From contig SVEM01000001.1 in the NCBI GenBank assembly GCA_015057375.1, positions 90,243 through 154,242 of the forward strand: 64,000 nucleotides of DNA, written 5' to 3'. Made by a program: the position numbers and the translations under genes. Below, piece after piece: positions 18,352-28,092 of this stretch (the stretch's first letter is position 1; every line of letters begins with the position of its first letter). This DNA is from Lachnospiraceae bacterium. GTDB taxonomy: Bacteria; Bacillota; Clostridia; Lachnospirales; Lachnospiraceae. The notes under the pieces were generated by a model. The model was not told where the DNA came from and searched no databases. It saw only the letters and a list, made by a program, of their open reading frames with translations.

Positions 18352-18402
18352 GAAAAGAACGGTTATAAATTATTATTTTACATTATGAAAGGATGTATTA
18401 TC

Positions 18403-19554
18403 ATGACTACAGATCCATTATTATTTCACGAAGAACTTCAGGGAAAGATAAGCACCGAATCAAAATGTGATGTTAAAACAAGAGAAGCACTTGGAATTGC
18501 ATACACACCGGGTGTTGCAGAGCCTTGCAAGGTTATCGCAAAAGACCCTGAAGCTGCATATAAATACACTATTAAATCTAACACTATCGCTGTTGTATCT
18601 GACGGAAGTGCGGTACTTGGCCTTGGAAATATAGGTCCGCTTGCTGCCATGCCTGTCATGGAAGGTAAAGCTGTTTTATTCAAAGAATTCGGTGGAGTTA
18701 ATGCGGTACCTATCTGCCTTGATACACAGGATACCGAAGAAATAATCGAAACAGTTGTAAGAATTGCACCGGCATTCGGTGGAATTAATCTTGAAGACAT
18801 ATCCGCACCAAGATGTTTTGAAATTGAAGAAGAACTTAAGAAGCGTCTTAACATTCCGGTATTCCATGATGACCAGCACGGAACAGCCATCGTTGTTCTT
18901 TCTGCTGCCATCAATGCATTAAAGATTACAGGGAAGAAAAAAGAAACATGCCGCGTTGTTATAAGCGGTGCTGGAAGTGCAGGAATCGCTATTGCAAAGC
19001 TTCTTCTTTCTTACGGGTTTGAGGATATATTAATCTGCGACAGAAAAGGTATCATTTCAAAAGAATCTTCTAACCTTAACAAAGTCAAGCTCGAGATGCT
19101 TAAATATACCAACCTTTCCAATAAGACAGGAACACTTGCTGATGCACTTGTCGGTGCTGACATGTTTGTCGGAGTTTCAGCTCCTGATATTGTTACAAAG
19201 GAAATGGTTGAATCAATGAATGAAGACGCAATTATATTTGCAATGTCTAATCCTGTTCCGGAAATAATGCCTGATGTTGCTAAAGCAGGCGGTGCAAGAA
19301 TTGTAGGAACCGGACGTTCAGACTTCCCTAACCAGATTAATAACGTTGTGGCATTTCCGGGCATATTTAAAGGTGCACTCCTTGGACGTGCACCACAGAT
19401 TACTGAAGATATGAAACTTGCTGCTGCTCTTGCTATCGCAGGTCTTGTATCAGATGATGAACTCAATGAAGATTATATCATGCCTCATCCGTTTGACCCG
19501 CGTGTTGCAGATGCGGTATGTGCTGCAGTTATGAAGTTTACATCAGCTTCTTAA
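18403..19554 (+). CDS. NAD(P)-dependent malic enzyme
   Basis: 383 residues from ATG 18403, which has AAAGGA upstream; an ATG at 18385 would put the start inside that region. It decarboxylates malate to pyruvate with NAD(P). The N-terminal malic domain has YTPGVAEPC, KSNTIAVVSDGSAVLGLGNIG and the metal-binding FHDDQHGTAIV. The NAD-binding domain has ISGAGSAGIAIAKLL. It is the short bacterial form without a phosphotransacetylase domain. Its 3' end overlaps the convergent DUF4364 gene by 17 bases, with no terminator between them. Confidence 0.95.
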   Translation: MTTDPLLFHEELQGKISTESKCDVKTREALGIAYTPGVAEPCKVIAKDPEAAYKYTIKSNTIAVVSDGSAVLGLGNIGPLAAMPVMEGKAVLFKEFGGVNAVPICLDTQDTEEIIETVVRIAPAFGGINLEDISAPRCFEIEEELKKRLNIPVFHDDQHGTAIVVLSAAINALKITGKKKETCRVVISGAGSAGIAIAKLLLSYGFEDILICDRKGIISKESSNLNKVKLEMLKYTNLSNKTGTLADALVGADMFVGVSAPDIVTKEMVESMNEDAIIFAMSNPVPEIMPDVAKAGGARIVGTGRSDFPNQINNVVAFPGIFKGALLGRAPQITEDMKLAAALAIAGLVSDDELNEDYIMPHPFDPRVADAVCAAVMKFTSAS

Positions 19555-20053
19555 CTACAAATGAATAAATATCTGAACTGTTTTTCTCCCAGCCCTGACA
19601 GCATGCGCGTGCAGCCTCTTCGCTTGACACAGTTATTTTCACCTCGGTTATAAGAGTATCACGTTCAGTTATTTTCATAGTAACAAGATATTCGTTATTA
19701 CGCATTCTTGTATAATCAGAACTTATAGAGAGCATTTCAATAATTGTGTTGAAGTGCTCTTTTAAATATTCTTTTATCTCATTCTTTATGGCAGGCGATA
19801 ACTCATAATGAAAACAGTCAAGAGTCTGCTTGCCATCATCAGTAAGTTTATAGCATGTGCTTTTATGTGATGTCTCGGATTCAATAAGCTCATCCTCACA
19901 AAGTTCACTGAGTGCCTTCTGTATCGTAAAATAATCTGTATATCCCTTATCAAGAATATAATCTGATATCACCGCGTTTGACAGTGGGAAATTAACAGAA
20001 TCAAGAAAATACAATATCATAAGCTTATAAATCATCTGGGGTGTTGATGTCAT
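19538..20053 (-). CDS. DUF4364 family winged-helix protein
   Basis: 171 residues. The N-terminal 85 residues read as a winged helix-turn-helix (LMILYFLDSVNFPLSNAVISD, then IQKALSELCEDELIE and a wing CYKLTDDGK). The C-terminal half is a small alpha/beta domain. DUF4364 is found almost only in Clostridia and is presumed to be a transcription regulator; no target is known. It is the last gene of the lon-engB-NlpC/P60 run, 13 bases after the NlpC/P60 gene, with AAGGAG as ribosome-binding site. The 3' end overlaps the malic enzyme gene. Confidence 0.85.
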   Translation of the reverse strand: MTSTPQMIYKLMILYFLDSVNFPLSNAVISDYILDKGYTDYFTIQKALSELCEDELIESETSHKSTCYKLTDDGKQTLDCFHYELSPAIKNEIKEYLKEHFNTIIEMLSISSDYTRMRNNEYLVTMKITERDTLITEVKITVSSEEAARACCQGWEKNSSDIYSFVVKKLM

Positions 20054-20066
20054 TTGCCATATCTCC

Positions 20067-21878
20067 TTATTTTGTCGGTCTTCCGATTATTACAATATTG
20101 TCCTGATTATACATATAACCTTGCGTAACACTGGTTCCGCTTGCATGAATGATTTTTCCGAATGTATAATTTGTTCCGAAAAATGATGTGCACTCCTGCC
20201 CCATATATATTGCAACATGGTATATGTTTTTATATCTTCCGTTATTTTCCCCTTTAAAGAAAAACAAATCTCCGGGTCTTAACTTGTTAAGCTTTGTCTT
20301 GTATTTTTTCGGAACAGTTTTATTTTTTGATACAAGATAATACGCCTGCGTAGCTGCTACAGGAGCATAGTGTTTATCACCGAAATATATTCCAAGCGGA
20401 CTGTAACTTCTCCATACAAGCGATGAACAGTCATAATATCCCTCTGACATTCTTTTTGCCTGGCTGTATAAAGCCCCTTCAACTTTCAGTGCATTAAGCA
20501 CGGCTTTTACTCCCTTTTTACTGCCGACATTAACGGATATTGCATATTGTGCATTATCTACTGATACAGTTATCTTAGCAAAACCGCCTTTTTTAGCCCT
20601 TATAATTCCTTTTTTTGAAACCGTGGCAACTTTAACATTTGATGAAGTATAAGTAATTGCCGTATCTGCACTTACATTTCTTACATTAATTTTCTGTTTG
20701 GTACCTTTAGGCACAACATAAAATGTCTTAATAATATGCGGGTTAGTAATAGTAACAATACATTTTAATTCAATTCCGTCAACATAAGCATGTATAACGG
20801 TGCTGCCTTCATTTACACCGCGAAGCACGGCATTTATTCCGTTGCTACTGTAATATATACTAACCATTGCTATATCCGGATTATCCGATGTCCAGTTTGC
20901 CTGTCCTTTTGTACCGCTTACGAATATATCCATCGTTGTATCTTTAGCAAGCTCCACGGACGTTTTGCTTAAAACAGGATTTGTTATATGTACCGTACAT
21001 GTATACTGCACTTTTGCACCCGAAAGCTTTTCTTCGGTTGCAGTTATGGTTACATCTCCCACACTGACAGGTGTTACGACACCATCATCAGACACTTTTG
21101 CAATTTTATCATCTGACGAACTCCATGTCACGGTGCTTCCCTCAGCAAGCCCCTGCATGCTTAACGGATATGGTGCACTTGTTACAGCTCTGTATATATT
21201 ATTTTCCGATATCGTCGTATTACTTACATAGGCCGTTACCCTTCCTACATTAACTTTCCTTGCGTCTTCAGTACTGTCGTCAACAAGAAATACGTTAGTA
21301 AATCCCGCCTGATTTGCAGCCACTACACCTGCATTAGTTACGGTAAAAGCATCCTCGTTATCCACTTCATATTTCATATTCTTATATAAACTGTATTTAT
21401 TTTGGTCAAATACAGCTATACTGCCAACTTCAATCTGTACGTCAGATATTGGTATAACATTAATCATAGTTTTGCAGGATATTTTTTCCTCTCCTGCAGG
21501 TGCACCATTAGCACTGTAATACATTACATACGCATCAACTGTTACTGTTGTAAGTCCCGGTTCATATGCAGTTATCGTCACATAACCATCTCTGTCTATA
21601 CGTCCTAATGTATACGCCACACTATAATTTTCTGAAGCACACTCGATATATGAAAAATCAGAATATGCAATATTAGTGTTCAGTTTTATCTTTACAGTAT
21701 CATTTTGCATGACACTATAAGAAGATTCATTAAAAGAAAGATTTATTTTACTGATATCTTCCTTTGTAATAAAGTCTCCGTACACATCTGCGGCCTGTGT
21801 ATATTTCTGCACAGAAAATACCGTAAGTATGCAAATAAGTATTGTTAATATTACATGAGAATAATAATTATTCTTCAT
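20067..21878 (-). CDS. secreted NlpC/P60 cell-wall hydrolase with bacterial Ig-like (BIG2) repeats
   Basis: 603 residues. A signal peptide occupies about 1-29 (cut after AQA-like TQAA). Three or four BIG2-type Ig-like repeats follow (about 45-440; the clearest have TWSSSDDKIAKVSDDG, NWTSDNPDIAMVS, and YTSSNVKVATVSKKG). The C-terminal NlpC/P60 domain has Cys484 in DCSSLVW, His554 in HVAIYMG and His578 as the third catalytic residue, so it looks active as a DL-endopeptidase on wall peptides. The start overlaps the engB stop by 11 bases, so translation is probably coupled to a ribosome-assembly GTPase, an unusual partner for a secreted enzyme. Confidence 0.9.
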   Translation of the reverse strand: MKNNYYSHVILTILICILTVFSVQKYTQAADVYGDFITKEDISKINLSFNESSYSVMQNDTVKIKLNTNIAYSDFSYIECASENYSVAYTLGRIDRDGYVTITAYEPGLTTVTVDAYVMYYSANGAPAGEEKISCKTMINVIPISDVQIEVGSIAVFDQNKYSLYKNMKYEVDNEDAFTVTNAGVVAANQAGFTNVFLVDDSTEDARKVNVGRVTAYVSNTTISENNIYRAVTSAPYPLSMQGLAEGSTVTWSSSDDKIAKVSDDGVVTPVSVGDVTITATEEKLSGAKVQYTCTVHITNPVLSKTSVELAKDTTMDIFVSGTKGQANWTSDNPDIAMVSIYYSSNGINAVLRGVNEGSTVIHAYVDGIELKCIVTITNPHIIKTFYVVPKGTKQKINVRNVSADTAITYTSSNVKVATVSKKGIIRAKKGGFAKITVSVDNAQYAISVNVGSKKGVKAVLNALKVEGALYSQAKRMSEGYYDCSSLVWRSYSPLGIYFGDKHYAPVAATQAYYLVSKNKTVPKKYKTKLNKLRPGDLFFFKGENNGRYKNIYHVAIYMGQECTSFFGTNYTFGKIIHASGTSVTQGYMYNQDNIVIIGRPTK

Positions 21879-22482
21879 TCATATTCTCCTCTGAAAATAG
21901 TGCATTATACTCCTCAATATATTCTAATATTTCCTCTTTTCCTTCACCGTTAAAAGACGAAAACGGAATAATAGGAGTTCCTGAAATAGTATTAAGTGTT
22001 TTTTCAATACATGAAATGTGTTTCTTTAACTGTGCCTTTTTAATCTTATCCGCTTTAGTTGCTATAATTATAGGCGAAAATCCAATTTCACACAACCTGT
22101 TATACATAGATACATCAAGTGCAGACGGTGTATGTCTGATGTCTATAAGCTGAAACACCACGCGAAGCATCTTTGATGTAACAAAGTAATTGTCAGTCAT
22201 ACGCAACCATTTATCCTTCATTTCCTTGGATACTTTAGCATAACCATAACCCGGAAGGTCAACCAGATAAAAATCATCATTTATCTTATAATAATTAATA
22301 GTTTGTGTTTTCCCGGGCTGTGATGATGTCCTTGCAAGCGACTTTCTGTTAAGTATGGTATTTATAAGGGATGATTTCCCCACATTAGAACGTCCGATAA
22401 ATGCAAACTCAACACCCGTATTTTCAGGAAGACTGCTCTTTATACCACACACAGTCTCAAGTTTAACTTCTTTTATTTTCAT
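21868..22482 (-). CDS. engB: ribosome biogenesis GTP-binding protein YsxC/EngB
   Basis: 204 residues. G1 GRSNVGKSSL, G3 DLPGYGYAKV and G4 ATKADK are in place. The family is essential for late 50S assembly in Bacillus subtilis. It follows lon by 5 bases, the same lon-ysxC order as in B. subtilis. Confidence 0.95.
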   Translation of the reverse strand: MKIKEVKLETVCGIKSSLPENTGVEFAFIGRSNVGKSSLINTILNRKSLARTSSQPGKTQTINYYKINDDFYLVDLPGYGYAKVSKEMKDKWLRMTDNYFVTSKMLRVVFQLIDIRHTPSALDVSMYNRLCEIGFSPIIIATKADKIKKAQLKKHISCIEKTLNTISGTPIIPFSSFNGEGKEEILEYIEEYNALFSEENMNEE

Positions 22483-22487
22483 TCGTA

Positions 22488-24773
22488 TTACCTCACAAAT
22501 GCTTTATCTAATACCTGTTCCATATTGCTAACATAAACAATATCAAGACCTTCCTTAATCTCTTCTGCTATATCATCCACATCCCTGCGATTCTCATCCG
22601 GGACAAGGACAGTTTTTACTCCTGCATTTCCTGCAGCAATAAGTTTTTCTTTGAGTCCTCCTATCGGAAGAACACGACCTCTGAGGGTTATCTCTCCTGT
22701 CATTGCAACATTTGAATAAACCTCATGTCCTGTTACAGCAGATAAAATTGCCGTTGCCATTGTTATTCCGGCTGAAGGTCCATCCTTAGGCACGGCACCT
22801 TCAGGAATATGGATGTGAATGTCGTGCTTTTCGAAGAAATCAGTCGCAAGTCCGTATTTCTCGCTCTGCGAACGGACATAGCTCATTGCAGTGATTGCAG
22901 ACTCTCTCATAACATCTCCCAAACGTCCGGTAAGTTCACAGTTGCCCTTACCGTTCATAACATTTACTTCAATCTCAAGTGTCTCTCCACCACATGAGGT
23001 CCAAGCAAGCCCCCTGACAATTCCTATATCATTCTTATCCGATATCTCATCATTTCTATATATTTTCTTGCCAAGGTAATTTTCAAGATTCTTTGAAGAA
23101 ATGCTGATAGATTTTCTCTCTCCTGAAACTATCAGTTTCGCTGTTTTTCTGCATATTTTCCCAATACGCTTTTCAAGCCCTCTAACGCCGGCTTCTCTGG
23201 TGTAATACATGATAATATCTTTAATCGCATCATCCGATATCTTAATCCATGACTTCTTAAGTCCGTTTTTCTTAATCTGTCTTGGAATCAAATGATCACT
23301 TGCAATATGATATTTTTCATTAGACGTATAACCTGATACATCTATAATTTCCATTCTGTCAAGAAGCGGACCCGGAATTGTATCTGTAGTATTGGCAGTA
23401 CATATAAAAAGTACATCTGATAAATCAACAGGAACTTCTGTATAGTGATCCGTAAAATAAGTATTCTGCTCAGGATCAAGCACCTCCAAAAGCGCGGAAT
23501 GTACATCTCCTTTATAATCGGAACTTACCTTATCAATCTCATCCAAAAGCATAAGCGGATTGGAAGTCTGTGTTTTCTTAAGAGCATTTACAATACGTCC
23601 CGGCATGGCACCGATATAAGTTTTCCTGTGACCTCGTATCTCTGCTTCATCTCTCATTCCACCAAGACATATACGGGCATATTTTCGATTAAGCGCTTCT
23701 GCGACAGATCTTGCAATTGATGTTTTTCCTGTTCCCGGAGGACCAACAAGACATATTATCGGAGATTCGCTGTCTTTTTTAAGAGCCCTTACTGCAAGTG
23801 TCTCCATTATTCTTTCTTTTACATCATTCATTCCGTAATGATCTCTGTCAAGAATCTCTTTTACTCTGTTTATATCATTATTATCTTTGCTTTTTTTATT
23901 CCAAGGAAGAGACAGCAAAAGCTCAACATAACTTCTTGTTACTGCCATTTCCTGCGAACTGGACATAATGCTTTCCATATGTTTTATTTCTTCAAAAATA
24001 TGGTCTTTTACAGTCTGAGGCGCATCAAGTTTTTCAGCCTGCTCCATATAGTCTTCGATTCGGGAATTTGTATCATCTCCAAGTTCTTCTTTAATAACTT
24101 CCATCTGCTCTCTGAGATAATACTCCTTTTGAGACTTGTCAACTCTGTTTTTCGCCAGATTGAAAATCTCTTTTTTTACACGAATAATATTAATCTCTTC
24201 TGTAAGATACAGTGTAAGCAGATTATATCTTTCTATGGCATCAGTTTCCTTAACAATATCAATCTTTTTATAAATATCAATCGGAATATTAGCTGTAATA
24301 TAATCAATTATTTCTACAAAATCAGTACATTCTTCAACTTTTTTTCTGGTGTCCGGATTAACATGCTCGTTTACTATGGCATATGATGCAAAAATATCTC
24401 TGAGAGCAAGTATCATTCCCATCACTTCATAATTATTCTGAGGAATATTTTCAGCAATATCATAATAGGATGCATAAATAATACCATTTTCCACACTTGT
24501 ATCATCAATGTATACTCTTTTTTTCGGGTCTACCAGTATACGCATAGCTCCTCTGCCTGTTTTTACAATTTGTGACACCTCAGCCAGCACACCTGTATCT
24601 GCTTCTTCTTCAGAATAATTATCTGCAAATATAATTATATTTGATTTATTCTTTAAAGCTTTTTCAATTGCTTTGTAATACTTCTTATCTACAACAAAAT
24701 GAATTGTTGTTCCCGGAACCGGTGCAATATCATTTTTAACAATTACCGGAAGCCAGTTATATTCATTATTCAT
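22488..24773 (-). CDS. lon: ATP-dependent protease Lon
   Basis: 761 residues, normal for LonA. It has the N-terminal substrate-binding domain (1-200), a coiled linker, an AAA+ module with Walker A GPPGTGKTS and Walker B LMLLDEID, and a protease domain with Ser667 (PKDGPSAG) and Lys710 (GGLKEK) as the dyad. The ribosome-binding site GGAG is 8 bases before ATG. A strong hairpin with a T5 run ends directly before that site (24786-24825), so lon expression may be separated from clpX. Confidence 0.97.
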   Translation of the reverse strand: MNNEYNWLPVIVKNDIAPVPGTTIHFVVDKKYYKAIEKALKNKSNIIIFADNYSEEEADTGVLAEVSQIVKTGRGAMRILVDPKKRVYIDDTSVENGIIYASYYDIAENIPQNNYEVMGMILALRDIFASYAIVNEHVNPDTRKKVEECTDFVEIIDYITANIPIDIYKKIDIVKETDAIERYNLLTLYLTEEINIIRVKKEIFNLAKNRVDKSQKEYYLREQMEVIKEELGDDTNSRIEDYMEQAEKLDAPQTVKDHIFEEIKHMESIMSSSQEMAVTRSYVELLLSLPWNKKSKDNNDINRVKEILDRDHYGMNDVKERIMETLAVRALKKDSESPIICLVGPPGTGKTSIARSVAEALNRKYARICLGGMRDEAEIRGHRKTYIGAMPGRIVNALKKTQTSNPLMLLDEIDKVSSDYKGDVHSALLEVLDPEQNTYFTDHYTEVPVDLSDVLFICTANTTDTIPGPLLDRMEIIDVSGYTSNEKYHIASDHLIPRQIKKNGLKKSWIKISDDAIKDIIMYYTREAGVRGLEKRIGKICRKTAKLIVSGERKSISISSKNLENYLGKKIYRNDEISDKNDIGIVRGLAWTSCGGETLEIEVNVMNGKGNCELTGRLGDVMRESAITAMSYVRSQSEKYGLATDFFEKHDIHIHIPEGAVPKDGPSAGITMATAILSAVTGHEVYSNVAMTGEITLRGRVLPIGGLKEKLIAAGNAGVKTVLVPDENRRDVDDIAEEIKEGLDIVYVSNMEQVLDKAFVR

Positions 24774-24785
24774 CTTATCAACTCC

Positions 24786-24825
24786 AAAAATTGCACATTT
24801 AGCTTTTTAAAAGATAAATGTGCAA
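24786..24825 (-). terminator. terminator-like hairpin between clpX and lon
   Basis: Perfect 11-bp inverted repeat TTGCACATTTA / TAAATGTGCAA with a 13-base loop that can pair further, followed on the minus strand by TTTTT and then the lon ribosome-binding site. It reads as an intrinsic terminator for clpX or as an attenuator before lon. It is not a CIRCE element: the repeat sequence and spacing differ. Confidence 0.7.
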
Positions 24826-24843
24826 TAAATTTTAAAACATTAC

Positions 24844-26145
24844 TCAGCTTATTCTGCTTTTTTTCTGTGATGCTTTTTTCGCTTCTGTCTTACTTCCGTA
24901 TTCGATAAGCGGGGCTGATTTCTTACATACAACATCTTTTGTTATTATACAACCCGTTGCATCGGGATCAGACGGAAGCTCAAACATAACATCCATCATT
25001 GAAGACTCCATAATGGCCCTGAGGCCTCTGGCTCCTGTCTTACGTTCTATAGACTGCTTTGCAATCTCAATGATAGCATCATCTTCAAACTCCAACTCGA
25101 TATCATCAAGCCCAAATAATGCCTTATACTGTTTTACAATAGCATTCTTTGGCTCAGTAAGAATTCTCTTGAGTGCCTCTTCGTCAAGTCTGTCAAGGCC
25201 TACCGACACAGGAACTCTTCCGACAAATTCAGGAATCATCCCAAACTTCACAAAATCCTGTGGAAGTACCTGCTTGAATAATTCACCGATATTCTCTTCT
25301 TTTTCAATCTCTTTTCCGATTTCCGCATTAAATCCTATGGACTTCTTTCCTATACGGGAACCTATTATCTTTTCAAGACCGTCAAATGCGCCTCCGCATA
25401 TGAACAGGATATTGGTTGTATCAATTTCAATAAACTCCTGATGCGGATGCTTTCTTCCTCCCTGAGGCGGAACATTGGCTACGGTTCCTTCAAGTATTTT
25501 AAGAAGAGCCTGTTGCACACCTTCACCTGAAACATCTCTTGTTATAGATGTATTTTCAGATTTTCTTGTAATCTTATCTACCTCATCTATATAGATTATT
25601 CCGTACTCTGCTTTTTCTATGTTGTAATCAGCAGCCTGAATAATCTTAAGAAGTATATTCTCAACATCCTCACCTACATATCCTGCTTCGGTGAGAGCTG
25701 TTGCATCTGCTATTGCAAACGGAACGTTAAGTATCTTTGCAAGTGTCTGTGCCAGATATGTCTTACCGGAACCCGTAGGCCCTACCATGATAATATTACT
25801 CTTTTGAAGTTCAACATCAAGCGACTTTCCTGCAAGAACTCTCTTGTAATGATTGTAAACTGCAACAGAAAGAGCCTTTTTTGCTTCTTCCTGTCCGATT
25901 ACATATTCATCAAGCAACTCTTTTATTTCCTTTGGGCGGCGAAGATTAATCTCCTCACTTAATAAAGATTCCGTTTCATACTCACTGCCGTATAATGCTT
26001 CTTCTACCAGTTCGGCGCATACCTCTATACACTCATCGCATATACATACGCCATTCTCACCGGTAATCAATTTTCTTACTTTATCCTGCGGCTTATTACA
26101 GAAAGAACATCTGAAATTCTTTTCGTTACCATCTTTTCCCGCCAT
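24844..26145 (-). CDS. clpX: ATP-dependent Clp protease ATP-binding subunit ClpX
   Basis: 433 residues. The N-terminal zinc-binding domain has four cysteines (CSFC, then CDEC with CIEVC following). The AAA+ module has Walker A GPTGSGKT and Walker [10 protein letters not shown]; the ClpP-contact loop (IGF) is seen as KKSIGFNAE, and a sensor-2 GARGLR follows. It unfolds substrates for ClpP. It is 12 bases after clpP. Confidence 0.97.
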   Translation of the reverse strand: MAGKDGNEKNFRCSFCNKPQDKVRKLITGENGVCICDECIEVCAELVEEALYGSEYETESLLSEEINLRRPKEIKELLDEYVIGQEEAKKALSVAVYNHYKRVLAGKSLDVELQKSNIIMVGPTGSGKTYLAQTLAKILNVPFAIADATALTEAGYVGEDVENILLKIIQAADYNIEKAEYGIIYIDEVDKITRKSENTSITRDVSGEGVQQALLKILEGTVANVPPQGGRKHPHQEFIEIDTTNILFICGGAFDGLEKIIGSRIGKKSIGFNAEIGKEIEKEENIGELFKQVLPQDFVKFGMIPEFVGRVPVSVGLDRLDEEALKRILTEPKNAIVKQYKALFGLDDIELEFEDDAIIEIAKQSIERKTGARGLRAIMESSMMDVMFELPSDPDATGCIITKDVVCKKSAPLIEYGSKTEAKKASQKKSRIS

Positions 26146-26157
26146 TATATTACCTCA

Positions 26158-26742
26158 CTATAATCGATTAGTTATTATCCTATCGACAATACCATATTCA
26201 AGCGCTTCTTCCGCACTCATGTAATTGTCTCTTTCAGTATCAAGTTCAACCTGCTCAAGCGGTTTTCCGGTATTGTCTGAAAGAATCTGATTAAGTTTTT
26301 TCTTAATCTTTAATATGTTTTCAGCGACTATCTTAATATCAGTAGCCTGACCGCGTGCACCACCTGAAGGCTGATGAATCATAATTTCAGCATTAGGAAG
26401 TGCCATTCTCTTTCCGTGCGCGCCGCCTGCAAGAAGGAATGCACCCATACTTGCAGCCATTCCGATACATATAGTTGACACATCACATTTTATATACTGC
26501 ATTGTATCATATATTGCCATGCCGGCTGTAACAGAACCACCCGGACTGTTAATATATAAACAAATATCTTTATCAGGATCTTCTGATTCAAGGAACAGAA
26601 GCTGTGCGACTATAAGACTTGCAGAAGCATCTGTTACCTCTTCTCCAAGAAATATAATTCTCTCTTTTAATAATCGTGAAAAAATATCATATGAACGTTC
26701 GCCTCTGCTGGTCTGTTCAATGACGTAAGGTACTAAACTCAT
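26158..26742 (-). CDS. clpP: ATP-dependent Clp protease proteolytic subunit ClpP
   Basis: 194 residues from ATG 26742 (GGGAGG 7 bases upstream); the reading to 26760 begins at a TTG overlapping that site. The catalytic triad is Ser98 (GMAASMG), His123 (MIHQPSGG) and Asp172, the standard numbering. It forms the tetradecameric chamber used with ClpX. It lies between tig and clpX. Confidence 0.97.
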   Translation of the reverse strand: MSLVPYVIEQTSRGERSYDIFSRLLKERIIFLGEEVTDASASLIVAQLLFLESEDPDKDICLYINSPGGSVTAGMAIYDTMQYIKCDVSTICIGMAASMGAFLLAGGAHGKRMALPNAEIMIHQPSGGARGQATDIKIVAENILKIKKKLNQILSDNTGKPLEQVELDTERDNYMSAEEALEYGIVDRIITNRL

Positions 26743-26760
26743 ACATAATCCTCCCGACAA

Positions 26761-28047
26761 TTATTTTTCTACTGCAGCATCAGTAACAAGTTCTACAGCC
26801 TTTTCTACCTTAATATCTTCTTTCATCTGATTGATCTCTGCTTCTCCGACTGACTCTTTGATAGTAGCAGCATCCATGCCGTACATCTTAGCCATCTCTT
26901 CAATTTTTTCATCAACTTCTTCATCAGATACTTCAATATTCTCTGCTGCAGCAACTGCTTCAAGAACAAGTCTTGACTGAATTCTCTTGAGTGCCTGTGG
27001 CTTCATCTGCTCAAGCATTGCCTGTGGGGTGTTACCTGTAAACTGCATATACTGCTCAAGGCTAAGTCCCTGCATCTGCATATTCTGTGCAAATTCTCTG
27101 AGCATATTTTCTGACTGTGCCATAATCATGTCATCAGCAATTTCCATCTCTGAAGCTTCGATAATCTGCTCAATAACTGCATCTTCTTTCTTAGCCTTAT
27201 TTTCCTTTTCTTTTTTCTCTATGAGTTTTGCCTTAATATCTGCTTTGTATTCATCAAGAGTCTCAAATTCTGATACATCCTGAGCAAGCTCATCATCGAT
27301 CTCAGGAAGAACCTTCTTCTCAATCTTCTTAACAACTACCTTGAAAAGTGCAGGCTTTCCTGCTAACTCTTCTGCCTGATACTGCTCTGGGAATGTAACA
27401 TTAACATCTACTTCATCACCTGTCTTCTTTCCGACAAGCTGATCTTCAAATGTATCAATAAATGAATGGCTTCCGAGTACGAGTGGGTAATCTGTTCCTT
27501 TTCCGCCTTCAAATGCCACACCGTCAACAAATCCTTCAAAGTCAATAGTTACTGTGTTGTCAAGCTCTGCTGCTGCATCCTCTACAACTTCCATAACTGC
27601 ATTCTTATCCTGCTCTTTCTTAAGCTCTGCCATTACTTCATCGTCAGAAACCTCTGCTGAAAGTGCCTCAACCTTTACTTTCTTATATTTTCCGAGTGTT
27701 ACCTCAGGCTTGATTGCAACTGTTGCAGTAAAGATAAATGACTTACCTTTCTCAAGCTGAACTACGTCTACAGAAGGTCTTGCAACAGGCTCAACCTCTG
27801 CATCTTTAAGCTCTTCTTCATAAGCATCAGGTATAAGGATATTAGCAGCATCTTCATAGAAGATTTCTGTTCCATACATCTTTTCAATAACACTCATAGG
27901 CGCCTTACCTTTACGGAATCCAGGCACATTAATCTTTCCTACGTTTTTCTTATAAGCTTCCTTAAGAGCCTCATCAAATCTCTCTGCTGATACCTCAATG
28001 GTAAGCTTTGCCATTCCTTTTTCAAGTTTCTCAACTGTCATACTCAT
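26761..28047 (-). CDS. tig: trigger factor
   Basis: 428 residues. The N-terminal ribosome-binding domain has the signature VPGFRKGKAP. The FKBP-type prolyl isomerase domain is at about 150-235 (VTIDFEGFVDG, YPLVLGSHSFI), followed by the helical C-terminal chaperone domain. It acts on nascent chains at the ribosome exit. GGAGG precedes ATG. The order tig-clpP-clpX is conserved. Here the unit also includes glmM and a GH8 gene upstream. A TGGTAATAT extended -10 just upstream might give tig extra transcription, but no -35 is seen. Confidence 0.97.
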   Translation of the reverse strand: MSMTVEKLEKGMAKLTIEVSAERFDEALKEAYKKNVGKINVPGFRKGKAPMSVIEKMYGTEIFYEDAANILIPDAYEEELKDAEVEPVARPSVDVVQLEKGKSFIFTATVAIKPEVTLGKYKKVKVEALSAEVSDDEVMAELKKEQDKNAVMEVVEDAAAELDNTVTIDFEGFVDGVAFEGGKGTDYPLVLGSHSFIDTFEDQLVGKKTGDEVDVNVTFPEQYQAEELAGKPALFKVVVKKIEKKVLPEIDDELAQDVSEFETLDEYKADIKAKLIEKKEKENKAKKEDAVIEQIIEASEMEIADDMIMAQSENMLREFAQNMQMQGLSLEQYMQFTGNTPQAMLEQMKPQALKRIQSRLVLEAVAAAENIEVSDEEVDEKIEEMAKMYGMDAATIKESVGEAEINQMKEDIKVEKAVELVTDAAVEK

Positions 28048-28092
28048 TATTTATTTCCTCCTAAAATTAAAATGTTCATTATTAGATATATA

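Noticed and set aside
18191..18402. Riboswitch or T-box in the rfbA/malic enzyme gap
   Set aside because: Only two divergent promoters are visible; no conserved aptamer core or terminator/antiterminator pair is present.
24786..24825. CIRCE heat-shock operator before lon
   Set aside because: The repeat TTGCACATTTA-N13 does not match TTAGCACTC-N9-GAGTGCTAA, and a T5 tract follows as in a terminator.
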